Source of the DNA: Leucocoprinus leucothites
Lineage: Eukaryota > Basidiomycota > Agaricomycetes > Agaricales > Agaricaceae
Assembly: GCA_013368445.1 (NCBI GenBank)
Contig: JAACJO010000007.1
Span: 496,001 to 560,000 of the forward strand
DNA length: 64,000 bases
Direction: 5' to 3'
Position numbers and translations under genes: made by a program. The notes under the pieces were generated by a model that did not search any database, had not been told where the DNA came from, and was given only the letters and a program-made list of their open reading frames with translations. Numbering within the stretch: position 1 is the first letter of the stretch; each line of letters begins with the position of its first letter. Positions 11,651 to 23,574 of the stretch are shown here, piece after piece.

Positions 11651-14632
11651 TCACGACAAGGACAGGAAAGAGCTGGGTGTATGGAGCGTTTCGTGTAGGT
11701 TAACTTGGCCTGCTGGGTTGTTATATTCGTTCATTTCGAACCGAACAAGAGATCCAAAGGCATTGGTATCATCTGGACGAGTGAACGAAGCTTGATGGAC
11801 TGAATTAAACGTCTCCCCGCATGTCTTGGTGAAATACCCCTCTAGCATCTTGGAAAAGCGGTATGCGATTGGTATTCGTTGCCCGAGCTTGAGGACAGCT
11901 CCGCTGGTCATACTAAATGAGAAATATTGTGGAGGTTTGTTCAGCGTTAGCGAACTTACTGAACGAACTCGACTTCACCCCGTAAAGTAGCAATTTGATC
12001 TTGGCCAGCGGCGTCAATGGCAGCCCTCAGAAATCGCACGAGCACCCGGCCGGCCGTAAACCAGGCGAACTTTCAATAAAACATAGTCAATAGCCGTCGA
12101 CAGTGTCCTTTGAGCTGTGTACTCACTGAGCAGAATGTGTCTAGTAGGGTGATATCAAAGCTTGTTGACCATATATTGTAGATCATGTCGAGAATAGCCC
12201 TTGCGGCTGTCAGAATCTTGAGTGCGGATATGCATCCTGACTGTCGAACTTCGGCATGAGGGTCATGAAGGACAATGGTCGCTCTTTAAAAGATATCAAT
12301 GGTCTGAGCTAAGCCGTAGGTTCGCGAATCTTACACGTAGGGCATCAGACATGCAGTGTACAAGTGATTGTCCACCACATTGTCCACGATAGGGTTGCGT
12401 AAATGGCTGGGAAATGAGGATCGGAAAGATGACGCTATGTGATCGAGTTCTATAAAAGCGGAGGAACCCCTGGGGTCATGATCGTCACTTTGGAAATTGG
12501 TGACCGAGCTGTCTCCAGCGTGACGACGAGCACGGAAGCGTGTATTGAAGACTTTCACTCGAGCTGAGTTCTCAGTAAGTATGGTTACGTTCAGCAACAA
12601 GCTTATACCTTACAAATTAAGATCGTTCCTTTGATATAGAGGATGAAAGAATCAATCTGATCTTCAGGATGAGTGAGCAAGAGGTTGCCTGTATGTGCCC
12701 ATTGTCTCTGTAAAGGGTAAACGAGGGTCTGAACCTGGTGTTGGTGATGCGTTCAGAGAAATGAGTGGGAAGAACAAACCCCTTGTTCAAACTGATCCCC
12801 GCGGACAGGTAAAAGCTGAGATATATCCTGATCATCGAGAAATAACGCCCATCCATTACCCATTCCATAATGACGTTCAAGAGCGTAAGCTAGCCAGAAT
12901 GCATTGCGCCTTGTCTCATCTTCAATCACTGTCCGTGCCGGAGGAACGATGGAGGGAGGCCGCTCCAATTTGCTGATGGAGTGGAAAGGAGGACACATAT
13001 TGAGACCTAAGGGAATGCACAACCGAACGGTATTGCCAGAGTTGAGAAATACCTGAGCTCCGTATGAGATCTGGATGAGGCGCAAATTAAGTTGCAGACT
13101 CACATCTACCCATCTGATATAATAGGTTTGTGAGACATATTCTGGATGGTAATTACAGGCTCCTACCTGCCATGCGACCAATAGAACCAGGTCAATATAA
13201 TGTTGGCTGGCAAGTCTTGAATGATGCTGTTGTAGGAGAGGACAAACTCTGGTAACAGACCTTGGAATACTTGGAAGAGCTCTTCCCCCAGAATATTGAG
13301 GCGATCTACTGTCTCGCGAGCTAATTTGGCTTGCTGCTCTGCGAAAGAGTCAGGTCTTTGTTCCTTTATCCTATATCTTTCGAGGAAAATTTCATCTGTA
13401 GATAGATGGAGCTCGGCTACCATTTATAAGCGGGAGAGCCTAACCTGGGGCAATCTTGTCAAAATCTGGGAGAGGGGGGGACGTGACGGCCCCAGTATAC
13501 AGGCTCCCAATGGCGCATATCGCGTGGAGAATAGCAGTGCAAGGAAACCTGGGGTGATTTGGTCCATAAGACATCGAGTTCATGAAAGTAGGTGCGTGAA
13601 ACAGGCGATTTGCATGTGGGTGAAAGGTGAAGAAGACATCGACTCTGAGCCAGTGGTTTAGTCGATATCTCCAGGAAGGGCTATCAGCTTACAAATGACG
13701 AAGTAATTCAGGTCCAGGGAGGTTCAAGGGCCAATTAGGCCACATGACGTCCAACACAAATGAATTAGATGGCGTTGGGGCATGGTTTGCCGAAGAAGGC
13801 TGAGAGGAGGGAAAGGGACTTTGGGAGGGAGAAAGAGGTATACTGAGGGTGGTAGATGGTCCACTGGAAGAATACGAAGTAACCTGTGCCTGTTGCTGCT
13901 GCGATGTGGGGTCGGCTGGGGTTGTAGGCGGTTGGTTGCTTGTTAGAGGTGTCGCATCGAGGACCGACAGCTCCCTGCTCTCTTTTTGGCGTAGGAGTGC
14001 CTCGAGTTCACCTTATCATAGCATGATGAGAGGGTATTCGAATTTCCAGAATGGACCCACTTATCCGATTTTCGAGGCGCTCGTATTTACTTTTGGGCCC
14101 CTCGGTTGGTGCAAGGTTTGTCTCCGCAACTACTCCATAACTTTTCAGTGTAAGCTAGAACTTGAGAGGGGCTGAGACCAACTCTCGTCAAAGGTGCACT
14201 CCGGTCTAGGGGGAATACTTGCACCAGGAGGGGCATGGTTAAGTTGGTGGGCATGGGATCGAACACAAGTCGAACATGGTCGTTTGGCGTCACTAGCGGA
14301 CAGAGAGTCAATCCAAGACGATCTAAGCTCGAGGAGCACGCACCATTTCTCAGAAACAATCAGCACATACTACTATGTTAGAAAGATATGGTAGAACTTA
14401 CTAGCTTTCTTCTGCGGCACTGAAGGTATCAATCAGTGAACGAGCGAAAGGAAAGCAACTCTCCAAAGACCTGATGGCAAGCCTATGCAACCATGTGTTA
14501 GCAAGCAGTACGACCATTCACATAAAAACAACAAACCTGGTTTCGTTTCAACACATTAGGATGGTTTGGTGTCGTGAGAGGGTCTGTTGAGGATGCAGAA
14601 CGTTGTATTTGACCCTGAGGCGCTTTGGGCAT
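11651..14632 (-). CDS. Zn2Cys6 transcription factor with micro-exon-encoded zinc cluster (TF2)
   Basis: A nuclear regulator of about 721 residues in 17 exons. Minus-strand exons are 14537-14632, 14471-14482, 14402-14419, 14344-14348, 14183-14292, 14061-14129, 13693-14011, 13445-13644, 13261-13395, 13167-13206, 13104-13113, 12780-13052, 12614-12734, 12335-12563, 12127-12283, 11960-12069 and 11651-11912. The zinc cluster ACHQCRRRKLKCDAKRPC has Cys at 34, 37, 44, 50, 53 and 76, and is spread over exons of 12, 18 and 5 nt; the third Cys codon is split TG/T. The middle region reads like TF1: VDVFFTFHPHANRLFHAPTF, PRFPCTAILHAICAIGSLY, ILTWFYWSHGRWVDVFLN and RRNAFWLAYALERHYG. Gln/Ser/Pro-rich linkers follow the DNA-binding part. 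Introns at NQ/AC and KL/KC coincide with those of TF1, so the two genes share ancestry. The last nucleotides of some junctions are uncertain, but the model closes in frame throughout. Confidence 0.88.
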
Positions 14633-15054
14633 GGTAGCGGGGTGGTAAGTAGAGCGTAAAACGATTAAGGGGTAGAGAATCGGTCTAGATATTCAGGGAA
14701 TAAGTGCCATTCCACGTGGGAAGCAAAGTGGTTCATGCTTCAGCGACCCTAAGCGACCACGGCCTTGATTTTACGTAAGAGGTACACAGATTTACATTCA
14801 CCTGTGTAGCGTCAATGTCAACCGCATGCGCCCGGGGAGGGAAGGGTTGATTGACTAACGACTTACATGTACTATTTGGTTGGAAGACGTGGCTTTGTTT
14901 TGCATGCTGGTTAGATAGCTGCATACTACTAGTTGATACATGGTCCAATAATACGATGTTCCCAAATATGTAAACGACGTAACTCGAGGAGTAGTCAAAG
15001 AAGAGAGGACCTCGCCCCTCTAGACAAGAAACGGAAGGAATATATCAATTATAG
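14633..15054. other. Intergenic region, no gene seen
   Basis: This is the upstream region of TF2 and the 3' flank of the glycoprotein gene. Only short, motif-free open frames are present. Confidence 0.5.
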
Positions 15055-18000
15055 TCAAGGACTGAACCGCTGGTAACTGGTGAACGTTGCGGTAATATTA
15101 GCAAGCCCGACATTTGGAGCGTTTGTGTTGATCCCTGCGGACGTAGCATCCCATGTCAAGTTGAAGATACGGTCGGAAAAAGAGCTGTCATAAACAACTC
15201 CTAAAGATGTGGCATTCGCCGTCCAGGCGATTTGACCTCCTCTCCCTATGGCCCAGGTACGGAAGGCAGTTCCGTCGTCTGAACCAAAGAATAATGAACC
15301 ACTGGGATTAGTGAATGATGAAACGTAGGAACCAATATCCGAGGCTTCTACGTTACCAAAAACGGCAACTTCGAGGCTTGGAATGGAGTCGAGGGGAAGA
15401 TTGTCTGGTGGGAGGGGTGTAGACGATGTTGCCGCATCTAAGACATGGCGAATGACGGCATTTGCAGTATCCGGAGGCATTGACGATAGGTACTGAAAGA
15501 TAATGTGATTCGCATGAGCCGCCGTTCCATAATTACGAGGATCTGCTGCTACCACTAAACTCCGAGTAGCGTTGATTGTACCCGGAAGAGTACTCAAGCC
15601 TGCTCCAGCTGCAAGGATGGCCCGAGGGGTAACATCGGGCTTTAGGATTACTCCCTGATGCACGACATTAACCGCGGAGTCAGGAAACGGTAGGCGCAGA
15701 CGCAGCACGTTCAAGACCCCGTACACCGGATGAGTCGGGAAACACGATGTATCAAATTGTGAGGTGGTATTTATTCGTGGCAATCCAAAAGCTTCTTCCT
15801 CAATGGTGTTAGCGAGGTTGAGCTGATCTGAATTGAGTCCAGGGTAACATGCAGTGGGAGGAGGGAAAGATGTCGCGCTGTACAGCTTTTGAATGGGTTG
15901 GGAGGTTGCATCAAAAGGCAGGATGATGGGTGACGTGCTAAAGGCAGCTTTGAAGGGTGCCAAACTATCTTCCCTCTGGTGAAGTTTATTTTTCCAATAT
16001 TGCAGCAAGGTGTTATCTCGCTGTCTCGATGATGCTATTAGGATTGTGAGAGAGGTCCGACTTGCAGAATATATAAACCCTTACCGACTGCATAACTGTA
16101 CAAACGATCAAGGGGCGTAACGAGCCTGGTATCAACCCGGGATACTTGATCGCTTAGTGGTTCACCGTCAGTGACGAAGTTGGCAGAGATAGGTATGATC
16201 GTCTGGGATGCAAGGTCGTAACTAAATCCGGAAACCGTCACATTGAAGCCTGGCCCGGTCGAAGCTGGCCCGTCAGAGGCTGAGAGGTGTGACCATGGCG
16301 CCTCCCGAATAAATTTCTGAAGCTGGGAAACTGAATTGGGATCTTGGGTTTGGGTTAGTGTCCAAAGCAAGGCCGATTGCGTCCATAGCGTCCGGTTAGG
16401 CTGAATTGCAGGATCTAATCCGGGGCCAACGTCAATCATGTTGACCTGCTCCACACAGTTGGACTGTAAACCCCCTTGTGCAATCCAAAGGCTAGTGTAA
16501 ACGTCGTCTGTCGTTACATTAGCAGAGAGAGCTCTGTTCATAACAGGGATGATATCCAAAATGGCTTGCCCAATCGGGCTACCACATGAGGAGGGAGAGG
16601 AAGGCGAGGTGCAGACACAAGTGGCATCTAAGCTAGCAATTAGTCGTCACGATAATTATCAAAGTACCAGATAAAACACACTGAGGTTACAGTTCTGGCC
16701 GCCTACGTCTCCTTGACAAGTCGAGACCTTATGAATTTTATTTCTCTGAGCTGTCACGCCGACCGCTGATCCTATTGCAATCAGGATGAGAATAAAAATT
16801 CCCAATATGACCCATAGCTTATTGCCTAAAACCCATGCGATGACAAGAGATTTCGGGAAAAGAGGTTGTTTTCGAGACGAGTTCTCGCGGTGAAGACGTT
16901 CCGTGGTTGTAGCATCATCAAAACTGGAGGTAAGCTGCTCGTTCTTTGTCCAGTATGAAGCTACGCTCTGATGTGGATGGTAGCCTTTCTCCAGCAGTCC
17001 ATGCAAATGGTTAGCACGGATGACAAGGTCGGGTAGTGGTGCTTGTTCGTCTGCCATTTGGTTCCCTCTTTCGGCTGTCACGATCACATGTGGGATGGTT
17101 GGTAAAGGAGGTAAAGGCTTCCGTCTCCACATGAACGTACGTTGCCCCAGCGATGAAATACGAGATAGGAAGGATGGAGCGGTACTCCTAGTTGAATGCA
17201 TCGAATCTCGTTTACGAGAATCAGAATCGACGACTGGGGCGGGGCGTTGGCTAGCGAGGTTTGTCCTAGACCCAGCAAAACCAGAAGTCGAATTTGTCTT
17301 TATGTCAAGTTGGCTCTCGTCCTCGGTCTCCTCAACTTCACTATAGGCAGCTAACTTTCCCCCGCATTTACTACTCCCATCCGATTGCTCTGCGACAAGA
17401 GTAGACTGGCTGAGCATCGATCCCTTCCTTGTCACATTTTTTCCGTCCCGCCGGGAGTTTTCTTGTGTGACGAGCTTTCCGTGGCTGTTAGCTTCAGAGC
17501 TTCCAGCTTCATGTACGTTTCCTCGCGGATGGGAGTTTCGAGGACGACCACCCATGGGCCGAGGCAAAGGACCTCTGTGTGACTGTCGAGGAGAAGAGAC
17601 ATGTGATGGTATGGCCGAGCTGTCGCGTAAGGAGTCCAGAAAAGGGTTTCGAGGAGGATAAGTCATCTCAGAAATTCCGCTGATTGCATCACTTGAATAA
17701 GATGCCCGGTTCGCTGCACGCGGACCAGTATTCTCCCGCAACAGAGATGTGATGAAAGACGTCGGAAGAAGTCGGTCTTCGGTGGCATCGACGTCGATGC
17801 TGGATGCTCCCTCATGCCAGTCGTAAGGGGAGATATTACTCCCAGAAACAGAATTTACGTCACTTTCCTGTTTTCCCGGTTGTGAGGTGAGACCGCGACC
17901 CGTTTCGCGGTCCAAGGTGGAGCGAGAAAACCGGTTGGAGGCCGAGGCGATTGACCCTCCTGTGAGTTGAGAGTCACGGCGGAAAGAAACGGGATTATGG

Positions 18001-18122
18001 ACATTCGCAAGGCTGGGGCTGGCGGAACCGAAGACAGAGCGGATAGGAGTGGCGGGGATTGAGGAAGGGGGTTCCGGAAATGCGGAATAGCTTATGGCGC
18101 TCTCTGCAAGTCCGGAGGCCAT
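15055..18122 (-). CDS. Large single-pass type II membrane glycoprotein of unknown function
   Basis: About 987 residues from exons 16682-18122, 16085-16627 and 15055-16034 (minus). An in-frame ATG at 18197 would add 25 residues. I do not recognise the family. The first ~420 residues are Ser/Pro-rich, polar and probably disordered and cytoplasmic. One strong transmembrane helix (LWVILGIFILILIAIGSAVG) lies at about residues 436-458. The remaining ~530 residues are likely extracellular or lumenal. They begin with a Cys-rich segment (CVCTSPSSPSSC) and carry many N-glycosylation sequons (NAT, NVT, NRT, NTT, NLT, NIT). The C-terminal part is rich in small and hydrophobic residues and shows no known catalytic motif. 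Only two introns interrupt it, unlike its intron-dense neighbours. A wall- or surface-associated role is inferred only from topology. Confidence 0.8.
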
Positions 18123-18858
18123 TGTGTCCTCAGAAGGCTGGCTTGCATGGCGGTGAGTGTGAAGGAGCGAGTTTGTTCTGGGTTTGTTTTGTGTCATTTA
18201 CGGTGCGGTCAAAGCGAAAGGACTGGAGGTCAAAGGGTGTGAGAGAACTTTTAGCCCCGGGGCATGTCCTCACTGCCTGGGCCAAGACTAGGAGGGGGAA
18301 AGACCCTAGGACCAGGATTAGGCTGGTTGATGTAAAGGAGCGAAAGCAGAGAAAGAGCAGTGAGAAAAAGACAGACAATAGCAGGCAACAGCGGTTGATG
18401 GACGAAAGCGAGAATAGGAATAGAACCTGGAAACAAATCAACAATCACATCTCACCCCTACATCAAACATCATTGAATGGGCCTGACATGGGTGTAAACT
18501 TTCCGTTTCGCGCCACATCATATGATGCAAGATACATGATGTCCCATCATCACAGGCCCAGGGATCCAGTTCTAGCTTCTCCTCGGAAGTTGGGTTGTTT
18601 TCATTGTAATCACTGGCCAGACAAGGCAAGGACTTTACAACGAAACTGAAAGAAGAATCTAGAAGAAAGAACACGAAGGTACTTGACACAGTGCTCAGTT
18701 CGGAAAAAATTCCGAGCACTTCAGTAGATAAGTGATGTATGTACGCGAAAGTGAAGGTGAAATGACATCGTTTCCGTCGTGAAGCCTGAGCATAAATGGG
18801 CGTAATCAATAACCATACAGACGATAAAGGCAAGCAGTTCGAATTAATCTCGTATATT
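18123..18858. other. Intergenic region, no gene seen
   Basis: This holds the 5' flank of the glycoprotein gene and the 3' flank of RAC1. An open frame at 18059-18649 (plus) is basic and low-complexity, and it is antisense to the glycoprotein start; I do not support it as a gene. Confidence 0.5.
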
Positions 18859-19807
18859 TCAAGCGATGATACACTTGCCGCCTCGCTTTCCCCTGTCTTT
18901 GTTAGGCGGAGGAGGGTTTACTTCGAGGCATATCATTAGTGGCGCATCTTGAAACAAAGGCCCATGACTTACAGACAGCTCGAATCGCCTCATCAAAAAC
19001 CGTCTTAAGTCCTTTCTGAGTAAGTGCAGAACACTCAAGGTATTTCACAGCCCCAATGTCCCGGCCCATAGCAACACCTTGTGAGTATGTGATGGGCGCC
19101 ATACGACTAGAAGGCGTCAAAAAGCCTGTCAAATTGTTGCGATAAGTAGTACTCACCGGTCTCTCAACTTTTCGATTGTCTGCTGATCCTCACGGAGGTC
19201 GAGCTTAGTGCCCACCAGCACGATTTGGGTCGAAGGGGCATGATGGGTAATCTCAGGATACCACTGAAGGGACATAATGAGTGTACTAGGCATATTGAGA
19301 TAGAACACGAGCCAACCTTTGTCCTGACGTTTTCATAACTTGGGGGACTGACAAGGGAGAAACAGATCAAGAATACATCTGTCTGGGGGTATGATAACGG
19401 TCGGAGGCGATCGTAATCTTCCTGGCCAGCAGTATCCCATAAGCCCAAGGAAATAGTCTTTCCGTCCACCATAACTGTGGCTGAATAATTGTCAAAGACT
19501 GCAGCCAAGAATCAGAGGTGGTTTTGAACATCTCATTCCTTTTGCTTACCGGTTGGAATATACTCCCCCTGATCGCTGGAATTAGTTCAAAGGTGGACTT
19601 GATAGATTAAGCACGTACTGGGAAAGCATTGGTGGTATATGAGATTAGCAAACAAGTCTGCATGACTGAGTATTCATCCATTTCAGTCAGAGCCGAGGGG
19701 AAACCAACCTTTCCTACAGCACCATCCCCTACAACGACACCTGAACAAGCGGGTATGAGCCAGATTGAGCTCAAGCAAGAGAAGCACATACATTTGATAG
19801 CTTGCAT
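18859..19807 (-). CDS. RAC1: Rac-type small GTPase
   Basis: A Rho-family molecular switch controlling actin, polarity and NADPH oxidase in fungi. Minus-strand exons are 19792-19807, 19709-19740, 19619-19657, 19550-19568, 19317-19498, 19157-19263, 18973-19106 and 18859-18920, encoding 196 residues. All diagnostic elements are present: P-loop GDGAVGKT, switch [13 protein letters not shown], switch [22 protein letters not shown], guanine-specificity motif GTKLDL, SA loop ECSALTQ, a polybasic tail (KDRGKRGGK) and a CAAX box CIIA. CIIA predicts prenylation; a C-terminal Ala in the X position usually favours farnesylation, whereas Rac proteins generally end in Leu. RSPPSY-type and ECSALTQ features favour Rac over Cdc42. 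The first four exons are only 16-39 nt. Confidence 0.97.
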
Positions 19808-20464
19808 GGTAGTCTTGTGCAAGAAGGATTTATACGATTAGAATGTGGTCGTGCCGTGAAGAAATCAGAAGTGGAGATGGCAATCCGAATAATCGTTTCT
19901 ACACGAAGAGGATCGTTGGAACGCGTCAGTTCAGCAGGACTAGGGCACCCGAGCTGCTAAAGGCACAGTATAAACCTAAGCTAACCTGGGTCGTTATCAC
20001 TGAGGGCTAGATGGTGTTAAAAGTGAAAGGAGGATGTATGTGTTACGCTCTGAGTAGGATCAGGTTAGAGCTGTGGATCTGGAGACGGCGCTGGCAGGCA
20101 GACATTTTCTCACGCATGTTCTCAAACCTTCATCCCAACAGCCGTTTGGGCTTCCCACGCTGAACAATATCGCGTCTCAAAAATGAAAAGTGTAGTAATA
20201 CAGGTACAAGTACACAAATGATTTCAACACTGAACTAAGTTGGCTGATACTGTAGAAAAAGATGTGGGCCTTCAAAAGAAGTGGAATAAATGTAAAGGAC
20301 AAGCAAATGTCAACTAAAACACAACTAGTCATCCAAGATGAGATCACCCTGGGCTGCCAAGTAAGAAATTATCGGAAATCGAGACGCCACTTCAAAAAGG
20401 CGAGCATAGCAAATGCGATAGCGATAAGTAGTCCAAAAAAAAAAGAAAAAAAGAAGAAAAAAAA
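19808..20464. other. Intergenic region with A-rich tract
   Basis: The RAC1 upstream region. From about 20433 to 20465 the plus strand is almost pure A with a few G, directly at the stop codon of the next minus-strand gene (a T-rich tract in its 3' end). No open frame here looks like a gene. Confidence 0.5.
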
Positions 20465-22389
20465 CTAATCTTTGACTGAAAGCCTTCTCTTCTTCGCGGG
20501 GGGTTCGGAGGGCGAGTGCTGGAGTTCCGGCTCGGATTCTAAGTCATCCGAGCCTTTAGCACTGTCACAGTCCTCAGCGTCACCGAAGCTGGAAGAAGAG
20601 TCGACGTTATTGTTGTCGCCTTCGTCGTCTGATGCGACTTTACGAGTGAGATTGAAAGGCTCAAGGAGACCTATACCCAGCCCTTTTGTTTCCATGGAGT
20701 TACGATTACGAAGGACCGGACTCTCGGCTTCGAGGACGCGTTTCATCGGACTCGGACGCTCAGCTCCACCAGACAAGAAGATCGAATTGAACGGGTCATT
20801 CAACTGGCTCGGTAATAAGGAGCCTCCCGAAAACCAATCATCGCCTAGCTCAGTTATTGTCCGCTTCTGTGGACGTCCGAGGTCCCGACTGAGAGGCGAT
20901 TCTTCTATTCGATGTCGGGCGCGAGTGAGTTCTGGTCGGTTAGCAAGAGGTGAACTTCCAAGTCGACCTTTGTTGAAACGCGCCTGATTGCTCGAACTTA
21001 GCGGTAGTCTAACGCCACTGAGGGGGGTTTCAGGTCGAAGAAAACGCGACGTCGATGAAGCAGACGATGACGAATAAACAAGCGGGCTACTTCCAAGGAT
21101 AGGGGAACCCTTGACCAGTGGACTAGCTGCGTTCCGGACAAGCATGCTCAAAGACAACTCCCGAGTTTGTGAATGTAGAGGGTGGCTCGGGCTCGGAAAT
21201 CGCCATGGCTGGTCTGAGGGTAACCGGGGTGGGGAATGGCGAAATGATGGTGTTAACAATGGATCGTAAGGTGACGGTGGAACAAGAGGCGCAGCAGGGG
21301 GAGGCGTAGGAGGAACTCCGCCAGAACTTTCTATTGAAAGGTTTCCCGCATCAGAAGATGAATGTGGTGTAAGAGGAGGGCTAGTTAAGGGACCAGCGGA
21401 GGAGTGTCGATTGGAAATTGGTGCAGCTACTTCAGGTGGAAGGTTTGTGATGGCGCTGTTGTCTGTTGTTAGCTGTTCGCTACTGTCTGTCGGGGGTGCC
21501 GTCAGGGTAGACGAACGAAATTTAGATTTGTGAGAGATGTTCTGAGGCTCGGTGCCCGGAGTGATTTCGAGTTTCAGATTAACCAGAGTTTCGTGTCCGT
21601 CTTCGCGGCTTCTGTTTACGGCCTGTTTATTCTCCTCTGAAACGTAGAGCGGAGCTGTTAATCCAAGCATCAAAAGCAAAGTATCATGTACCCACTATTT
21701 GAAGATCGACCCCGAGGACGGTCGGAGCCATCCCGGCGATTCGCCATTGCAATTTTATGTTTCTCGAACACATGTCGTCGCCACATACTCTTGGCATTCA
21801 CGCCCGCATACTGACGTCTGCAGAACGTACAGCGCAGGCGAGGTTCCTCTCCTTTGATCCAGCCTTCTGGTCCCCTTTCCTTGAGGTCCTTTTTCTTGGC
21901 AGGACACCAACCTCGTGGGGGCTCAAGAATGGGAGGATACGAAATAGCGTGGGGGTTTGAGTTATTCTCGTGAATAAAGTCCTTGGGGTCAAGAAACCAC
22001 TCTGGGTTATCGGCCAAGACTTGAAAAGTGAGTCCATCTGGATAACGACCTGAATTCGGGAAAGTAGTGAAGGGAGGGTGTATGAATATCACGTTTGGAT
22101 CAGAGGGATGTGGGTCCATTCCAGCGGGTACTGCAAGGGAATCATGAGATCGACTTTGACTGCGGGAGTACTGAAAGGGCTTGATACGATTGTCGGATAG
22201 ATGAGAGTGAGGTGTGTAGGGACGGGGCTGAAATGAGGAAGCTGCCGGAGCGAAAAAATCATAGTCAGACAAAGTGCCAGTACGTCGTTTGAGAGATTTT
22301 GTAGCGCTGTTTTCGAGAGAGAGGGGGAGAAGGGATGTCTGTAGAGGTGTCGTAGCGGGGGGAGCAGAGGAAGTCGATGCTTCCGTCAT
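20465..22389 (-). CDS. Conserved basidiomycete-type protein with a C2H2-like zinc finger
   Basis: About 621 residues from exons 21696-22389 and 20465-21636 (minus). The first ATG in frame (22389) is used. A conserved central block runs from DPNVIFIHPPFTTFPNSG through TFQVLADNPEWFLDP and PPILEPPRGWCPAKKKDL. It leads into a Cys2His2-type finger, CTFCRRQYAGVNAKSMWRRH followed by VFEKHK. The rest is Ser/Pro-rich and likely disordered, with several SP/TP sites and a C-terminal acidic stretch ahead of a basic PPAKKRR motif that could be a nuclear signal. A single finger and nuclear-type signals suggest a regulatory or chromatin-linked role, but the family is not known to me. Confidence 0.76.
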
Positions 22390-22736
22390 GGTAGATGCTT
22401 TCCTTGAGGAGTCGATGGCCAATGGGTAGTGAAGAGTAATATAGAATGAGGTATATTGACGCTAAATTGAAACGGGAAGAGGAAGAGAGGATGGGGTGCC
22501 ACGTCGAGTAGGGGGAATCAAAGTGCTACAGTAAGGTCGCTCCGACAAGGCTATATTGTGTCTTGTTTATTGCCTCGAGGCGTCTGAGTTTCGGAGTTGA
22601 CACGCAGCGACGCGTCTGTCACGTGCCGGAAATCATTCGTGTGATCCTGACTGATTCGTCAAGTTCGGCTTCTTACTAATCTAAAAACAAAAGTACTCCG
22701 ACTCGTATTCTGCTGTCAATAGGCGTCATGTATAAA
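22390..22736. other. Intergenic region, no gene seen
   Basis: 347 bp between the start of the C2H2-like gene and the 3' end of the DUF423 gene. No motif or open frame of note. Confidence 0.5.
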
Positions 22737-23340
22737 CTACAAAGCCAGAGATATGTAACTGTAAAGAATCAAATCGCCGATATGCCATTCAGAAAACAAG
22801 GACATACCCCGCAATCATGACCATACCGCCAAGGGGAGTGACTGGACCGAGGGCCTTGAGTCTGCATCCGTAGTTAACCCACGAAGCTACTTCACATGCT
22901 TCCAGTTATACCTTTCTCTGGACAGCACCAACGCAATGATACTGGCTGAAAAGGCGGTTCCACCGACGGCAATAGCGGGCGCAGCAAATCTATGTTTCGA
23001 GAAACGAGGGTGGAGAGATATCAGTAATAGGCCTAAGCCGTTATAGATCTGACGACACCCTTAGTGTGCTGGTAAAGAGTACCATTCATAGTAGTTCCTC
23101 ACCGCGTAGGATGTTGCAGTGCCCCATGCATGTAGACTTTCTTCAGTGATATTGGGCCTGCGGCGCAATCCATGGGCTTCATATTGTCTCAGAGAATACC
23201 TGATAATATTAACACATCCCAAAGACTCACCACCGAATGCACCGGCCACCATACCAGCAGCAACTGTACGGAAGATTACTGAGCAAAACAAACTTTCGTG
23301 TGGGGAAAGTCTCACCAAAGAGGGTCCCCGTTCTCCACAT
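22737..23340 (-). CDS. DUF423/TMEM256-family small membrane protein
   Basis: A 114-residue protein from exons 23316-23340, 23231-23263, 23103-23176, 22912-23048, 22808-22861 and 22737-22758 (minus). The sequence fits the DUF423 family well: WRTGTLFVAAGMVAGAFGAH at the start, then GLRRRPNITEESLHAWGTA, SYAIYNGLGLLLISLHPRF, FSASIIALVLSRER and LGPVTPLGGMVMIAGYISL. Four hydrophobic helices are expected, typical of this membrane family of unknown biochemical role. The start ATG (23340) is the only one in frame with the WRTG motif; the longer open frame upstream uses another frame. It shares a 234-bp bidirectional region with SPB1. Confidence 0.88.
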
Positions 23341-23574
23341 CCAGCCCGAGCCAGGAGTCCCATGTTCGAGAGATAAGGGGTGTGGTTGACATACTTACCA
23401 CTCAGAGCTGAGCGTAACTCTGCGTAATAATATATTGTTCGACATGAGGTATCCCCAAAAGTACTCCGACTCCCACGCAACCCTGCTTTCTCGATTAGGC
23501 ACACTTCACTCACTGATGCAAAAAGTTGGGATCACCAATATTTCACTGCACTCCAGTTCTCGATCTGACTACAG

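Noticed and set aside
18059..18649. A 196-codon plus-strand frame in front of the glycoprotein gene
   Set aside because: Low-complexity basic peptide, antisense to the true N-terminus, no homology-like pattern.
20472..20987. A 171-codon plus-strand frame inside the C2H2-like gene
   Set aside because: Mirror of a Ser-rich coding exon; no start context or motif of its own.
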